Assembly (NCBI GenBank): GCA_020796225.1
Contig: CM036765.1
Location: forward strand, 2,750,228-2,814,227
Source: Arion vulgaris
Lineage: Eukaryota; Mollusca; Gastropoda; Stylommatophora; Arionidae
Direction: 5' to 3'
DNA: 64,000 nt
The notes below the pieces were generated by a model, which was not told the DNA's origin, did no database searches, and saw only the letters and a program-made list of their open reading frames with translations. The translations under genes were made by a program, and so were the position numbers. Below, in pieces: positions 59,139 through 64,000 of this stretch (positions are counted from its first letter, which is position 1; each line of letters starts with the position of its first letter).

Positions 59139-61668
59139 CAGTGCCGGATTAAGCCAGCGCGGGGCCTGTAGCATATTTTAGCGCGGGGCCCTAGGTTTTG
59201 TATGATAATAAAATAAAACACAACTTTTAGAAACAAACTTGTCTCGATTTAATGTGAGCAAATTTAGAGATAACACTAGTCAAATCAATTTCTCCAAGTA
59301 AATTACATTCAATGTTCATTAAGGTGAGGTTATTTAGACGATCTTATCCCATCATGTTTCTTAACTCACTTTTTTTATATACTTTAATGTTGAAAATGAA
59401 CGCTCTCCGCTGCAGTTAGTAATCATTAAAGGCAAGTAAATTCGTAAGACTATTTCTACATTTGGGAAACACAACTCTTATGAATTTTCCATTATAAGTT
59501 TATAAAATTGCAGTTCAAGAGCTTCATGCTTTTCGTTGTTAATAGCAGCAGCTACATTAGTTTTAAGAAGTTCAGCGAACTGCACAAGTTCGTCGCCTAG
59601 GCTTTCTTCCAAATCCTCTTGGTAAGAGCTGACAATATTTGGAGTTCTTTTCAAGATCTCTTCTGCTGTAAGAGATTTTAACTGACGAAGTATTCCAAAT
59701 ACACCAGTCACTCTATGGTACGCTTTCATTCGTTTAGCTAAGGCAGAGAGTACATTATCAATTAAGACAATAAAAACCTGACTTTCAAATTTTTGTTTGG
59801 GTGTTTGATTTTCTACAACTTCATCGAGTGTAGTAGAGCCGCTGAAATCGTCGTACTTAGTACTTCGCTTGCGTCGTCTTGAAGTTTGTTGCTGATATTC
59901 TTCAAAGTCAGTCAGGATTTTGGCTTTGGCCTCAATATCTGACAATGTAGGCCGCATTGCTTGAACGTACCCGTGTAACGATTCATAAAGGCATATCACG
60001 TGTTAATGTCTTGATCAGGTGACTGTAATGAAAAGCTAGACGCTTGCAAGCGTTCCAGAATTTCGTTCCATAAAACGGTCATTATTCCCGTTTCCAACTT
60101 ACTCATCTAAAAAACTAGTCCATACACCTGATTACGACGCTCTACCTTTTGATCCATGTTATTTGAGATGTCATCCAAAACTTGTTTGATAATGGTAAAA
60201 TCACATAAAAGTGCCTTTGTCGCATCAGCTCGGGCAGACCATCTGGTGTCCGACAGTCTCTTCAAAGTCGGGAGTTTTGAACCTGTATCTTCCAGTGCTT
60301 TTGTAAGAATGCCCCATCGATAGGAAGAAGCGGAAAAGAATGTATATCGAAAAAGGGTGGAGACTGCATTAAAACTTGGAAAAATAGCTAAACACGTAAA
60401 ACAAAGTACTATAGCTTTACAAAATACAGAAACAGTGACGATAAACAGCAACGTTTCGACCAAAGGCCTTTATCAAGCAAACAGTACAACAAAATAATGA
60501 ATTTCGAGGAACACTACAAAGGACGATTACATGTAGAAAGGAGGTTTCAATGTTTCTACTTGTAATCGTCCATTTGTAGTGTTCCTCGAAATTCGTAATT
60601 CTTGTTGTATTGTTTGCTTGATAAAGGCCTTTGGTCGAAACGTTGCTGTTTATCGTCACTGTTTCAGTATTTTGTAAAACTATAGTACTTTGTTTTTACG
60701 TGTTTAGCTATATAAAAGAATGTATAGAGATTTTGAACAAAATCGAAAACAGGAATGCTTCTATACAACATTCTGCAGGCATGCAGCACACTTAACAACC
60801 AAATTCAGAGAATGTGGAAAGCAGGAAATGTATTCTGCGTACTTATTTATCTCCTTAATGCATTCTTGTAAGCCGTGGTATTTCTCACTCATGTTGCTGG
60901 CATTGCCAAAGTTTTGACCAATACAGTCTTTGATATCAATGCCATTTTTCTTTAGAAAATCAAGTAAACTTTGGGCGAGTTGTTCAGCAGTATGATCTTC
61001 CATATCCAAGAACTTCACAAACCTTTCCACTGGTCCAGATGGTAAGACATAGCGCACTATTCGAGTGAGTTGGTCCACATGCGAAATGTCTGGAGTAGAG
61101 TCCAGTGATACAGAATAGTACTTGCATTTCTTAATATCGCAAATAATATGATCCAGTAAACTTGATGCAATTAGATGGATACATTCCTCACATGTTGTTT
61201 TGGGTAAGTATGATGTATGTCCCTTTCCTTTATTTGCATAAGTATTTATATGCTGAGCCAGAAAAATGTCAAATTTGGCTGTTAATTCCAACAAATCTAA
61301 ATAATTTCCATTATTAGGTGAACCAATAGTTTCATCACTACCCCGAAATGCAAGACCTCGTTCTGCTAAAATTGGATAACTGAAGTAATTCGCTCTAAAA
61401 GTGTCCGCCATTATATTTGGTCGGTTTCAATTTGGCTTACAAGTTGAGAATCGACACGCGCATCCTTCTTTTGCAAACTAACAGCGAAATTAACACCTGT
61501 CTATGGTCCTACCCTTAATAAGAAAAATGAGGGGATATTTTACCCACTTCCCAACCTTGGTTTCTTGTTTATGACTAGTAACAGCTTAGCTGTCACGTAG
61601 CGCAGGGCCCCCAGAAGCGCGGGGCCCGTAGCATTTGCTACTTCTGCTACTAGGCTAATCCGGCGCTG
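59139..61668 (-). mobile_element. Inner hAT transposon, nested in outer hAT
   Basis: A perfect 8-bp target duplication GATGCAGT (59131-59138 and 61669-61676). Terminal inverted repeats are CAGTGCCGGATTAAGCC and CAGCGCCGGATTAGCC. Minus-strand coding: ERGLAFRGSDETIGSPNNGN, SLDSTPDISHVDQ, CIGQNFGNASNMS, LSDTRWSARADATKAL, SGSTTLDEVVEN and the dimerisation end NCSAERSFSTLKYI-like, with SELRNMM. The Asp of the usual YDNA motif is Gly here (FGNA), so this copy is catalytically dead apart from its frameshifts. 'Cargo' GGGGCCC repeats sit near both ends. Confidence 0.92.
60347..60713. mobile_element. Hairpin PLE derivative nested in inner hAT
   Basis: Two inverted copies of the PLE 3' end (arms about 60353-60540 and 60552-60713) flanked by a perfect 13-bp duplication AAAAGAATGTATA (60334-60346 and 60714-60726). 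It is the same architecture as 31850-32193 but a different subfamily (TTTCGAGGAACACTACAAA in the middle). It splits the inner transposase between the YTFFSASSYRW segment and the upstream CAACLQNVV segment. Confidence 0.9.
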
Positions 61669-62229
61669 GATGCAGTGAAGCCAGTGATACAGAAGTTTAA
61701 CCAGTTTGTGGAAGCCATTGAAGCTCTGTGTGATGTCGAAGAAAGCGTCGAGACAAGAGGCGCTGCGCACAATCTGTTGCCAGCTATATGCGACTTTTCT
61801 TTCATTTCGTTCTTGTTTTTCTGGGGTGACGTTTTACAAGAAGTCGACTTAGCACAGAAGTACATGCAAACACCAGGTATTACTGTGGACATGGTTGCAA
61901 CCAAACTAAGGGCTCTCAATGTCTTTTTGGAAGAGCAGCGTACGAAGGTTGTTGACAATGCCGTCCAGCAGGCACTTGCGAAATGTGAAGAACTTGATAT
62001 CCCTACAGAGAAGAGAATCATAAGAAAGAGAAGATTACCAGGAGAGGAGGCAAGAGATGCTGGATTGTCATTGCAGCAGGAGACCAAGAGAGCAATGTTA
62101 GAGTGTCTGGACCGTTTTCAAATGGAGTTAGATACGAGAGGAAAGGCAGTGAATGACATTTTGCTGACTTTTCTGCCGTTCAGCCAGACCATATTATTTG
62201 TGCCAACGACGAAGAAATACAGTTGTCTG

Positions 62230-62602
62230 TTACCAAGCTCACAGCCGTGTATGATGAGCTGTCTGAAGAAGATCTTTGTCTAGAAATACGCTCACAGCCG
62301 TGTATGATGAGCTGTCTGAAGTTTATCTAGAAATACGCTCACAGCCGTGTATGATGAGCTGTCTGAAGAAGATCTTTGTCTAGAAATACGCTCACAGCCG
62401 TGTATGATGAGCTGTCTGAAGAAGACCTTTGTCTAGAAATACGCTCACAGCCGTGTATGATGAGCTGTCTGAAGAAGACCTTTGTCTAGAAATACGCTCA
62501 CAGCCGTGTATGATGAGCTGTCTGAAGAAGACCTTTGTCTAGAAATACGCTCACAGCCGTGTATGATGAGCTGTCTGAAGAAGACCTTTGTCTAGAAATA
62601 CC
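62230..62602. repeat. 53-bp tandem array in hAT coding region
   Basis: Seven copies of CTCACAGCCGTGTATGATGA GCTGTCTGAAGAAGACCTTT GTCTAGAAATACG (one shortened). One copy would encode LTAVYDELSEEDLCLEI, which leads into EIPRLRRHL. The length is not a multiple of three, so the array destroys the frame. Confidence 0.95.
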
Positions 62603-63289
62603 ACGTTTAAGACGACACCTACAAGCAGCCGAAATAAACTTGGAGGAAGCCAAGCACTGGACTGTTCTGCAATTCCTACGGTTTATCATCAAGTGGGACT
62701 TTGTTGAATCATTGCCATATCTTACGCTGACTCTAAGATTCTTTCTAACAATATGTGTTTCTGTGGCATCGTGTGAAAGAAGTTTCTCCAAAATGAAACT
62801 TATAAAAATTACCTCCAGTCAACCATGAGCCAGTCGAGATTGTCGGATCTGGCTGTTCTGTCCATTGAACACGAGCTTACAAGACAAATAGATTTTGACG
62901 ATGTCATTGACCTGTTTGCCACAATGAAAACAAGAAGACATTCCTATTAGGACTATAGTGTCGAAGGACATTCTTTTGGTCTGTGCATTGCCGTGTTTTG
63001 CATTTAGATGTTCTGAAAGTGAACAGTTGCATTTTAAAAATCTTTGGATTTGAACTATTTGTTTTGTGGTATTGGATTCGGATTTTGTCTTGGATCATAC
63101 ATGTAAGCAGTAACGTACCGGTCAGTAGAGTAAAGTAGAGCCTAGAGGTAGAGTATGTATGAAAATTTAGCTACACCTAACCATTCAGCATAGGGTCGTG
63201 TGGGGTCACTGGGGTGACATTTGAACGGACCGCCCCGGGTGACGTTTACTCTAGCTACGCCACTGACTCTTTTACAGTCGGATGTGCCT

Positions 63290-63482
63290 GTTCACATACA
63301 CATGGCTGAATTGCCAAACTCGATGCAGCATGTGTGTGATCTACGCCAAAGCTCAGGTTCACGCTGTGCAACTTTCTGACTCGGTGAGATCGTTTCGGAT
63401 AAACATTTTCAACCGTTTCGAGACTTGTATCGTTTTGTCGCCACCAGATAATTTGGAGCTTTCTCCTGTGTATTTTTCCTTC
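63290..63482. repeat. Dispersed repeat R, unexpanded
   Basis: GATGCAGCATGTGTGTGATC, CAACCGTTTCGAGACTTGTA and TCGTTTTGTCGCCACCAG match 13255-13400 without the 40-bp expansion. The phrase ends at a plausible short ORF stop but is not recognisable protein. Confidence 0.6.
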
Positions 63483-63489
63483 AAGTGAG

Positions 63490-63567
63490 CAGAAAATGTC
63501 GCTGAGATCTTCATATGTAATAAAGAGACCGGAACACATGGTTATTCGCGGAAGTGCAATGATAATG

Positions 63568-63610
<43 letters not shown>
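63490..63610 (+). mobile_element. SINE-B 3' fragment with (AATC)n tail
   Basis: GCTGAGATCTTCATATGTAA, GGAACACATGGTTATTCGCG, GTGCAATGATAATGATTC then about ten AATC units. 63611-64000 holds nothing recognised. Confidence 0.8.
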
Positions 63611-64000
63611 GTTAAGGACTGTGATTAAAGGTTATCCAAAGACACTAGATGGTTTGCGACCAAAGGTCACTCCATGCAGGTCGGCATTGACTGTGGAATT
63701 ATCCAAAAACATCACAACGTTCAGGTCTACTCTGGATTTACCTGAGAAGGAGACTCATTATAACAACATGAGACGGTATTAATGTACCTTAAGTAAGATG
63801 TGTATGAACAAAGATGTAATATCTGTTGATACATTTCCTGTGTATCTCACATTTTGTTTGTTTGATGAAACCTTCTCCTTAGATCGTGTCATACACTTTT
63901 TGCAAGTCTACTGAATTAGTAATAACCCTTGCTTCTACCTTGTTGGAGTTATCACATGTTTGGTAAGAGCTAAAATAGTTTACCATTACTTTTTTGATTG

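Larger units (their letters stand above)
57543..62950 (+). pseudogene. Outer hAT transposase, interrupted and frameshifted
   Basis: A likely start at 57543 is in a different frame (one extra base). The main frame opens from 57616. A TTF-type zinc finger region (SWMAYSLRHGKLYCFCCRLF, KHEQSKDHLSCLEKW) is followed by DUF4371 (FLARQNLSFRGHREDVSSLN, GILFDSTPDVSHTDQMS, RGQGYDNAASMAG; both Asp positions kept) and LSTTRWSAHADAV. There the inner hAT inserts at a codon-preserving site. After 61669 it continues with KPVIQKFNQFVEAIEAL to a frameshift near 62170. A 53-bp tandem array comes next, then EIPRLRRHLQAAEINLEEAK and the dimerisation domain (CVSVASCERSFSKMKLIK). A missing A near 62812 shifts the last 45 residues, which end at 62950. 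It is a relative of ZMYM1-like hAT proteins. Confidence 0.9.
56793..63265 (+). mobile_element. Outer hAT transposon (ZMYM/DUF4371 type)
   Basis: Terminal inverted repeats CAGTGGCGTAGCTAG at 56793 and, reversed, at 63265, with an imperfect 8-bp target duplication (GCTCTTCT and ACTCTTTT). Length is 6473 bp, or about 3.9 kb without the nested insertion. It encodes one transposase split by the inner hAT at 59139-61668. A palindrome-rich 5' region precedes the coding part. Confidence 0.92.

Overview
This is eukaryotic, AT-rich DNA from an invertebrate. The LINE, Penelope-like and SINE content resembles what I know from molluscs, most likely a gastropod, but I can only call that a guess. There are no bacterial operons. 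One host gene dominates the window. Twelve exons on the minus strand (48187 down to 617) encode DSTYK, the dual serine/threonine and tyrosine protein kinase. They cover the start codon, the long N-terminal region and the kinase domain through the APE motif. The splice phases of all twelve exons agree. The final exon, with the end of the kinase lobe, lies beyond base 1. The 5' flank and promoter lie to the right of 48187.

The introns are 0.2 to about 11 kb long and consist mostly of mobile DNA. 1-10 kb: LINE scraps, a SINE containing two minisatellites, a 3.4-kb array of a 34-bp unit, and a LINE whose 3' end became a 42-bp array. 10-16 kb: exons 10 to 7 among LINE and SINE fragments. 17-20.5 kb: an RTE-like LINE interrupted by a Penelope-like element (PLE1). 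20.5-28 kb: exons 6 to 4 with SINEs and LINE tails. 28-30 kb: a second PLE on the minus strand. 30-37 kb: RNase H-bearing LINE pieces, a hairpin PLE derivative, exon 3, and a LINE-SINE composite present twice in opposite orientation. 37-48 kb: a LINE-split 50-bp array, many LINE and SINE copies, the best-preserved RNase H LINE, and exons 2 and 1.

Upstream of the gene (48.2-64 kb) lie SINEs, a LINE RT fragment, an RNase H LINE in which three separate short segments have become minisatellites, an 82/90-bp array, and a 6.5-kb nested transposon. That last is a plus-strand hAT (ZMYM-like transposase) split by a minus-strand hAT with a perfect 8-bp target duplication, itself split by a hairpin PLE with a 13-bp duplication.

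The strongest unusual signals are four. (1) Minisatellites repeatedly arise inside transposon copies, sometimes with the unexpanded ancestor elsewhere in the window. (2) Short inverted-repeat PLE derivatives look independently mobile and carry a hammerhead-like motif. (3) A LINE-SINE composite apparently moved as one unit. (4) Three levels of nested insertion have target-site duplications. Scattered one-base deletions, including four in a conserved kinase exon, suggest an imperfectly polished long-read assembly, so frameshifts here should not be over-read.
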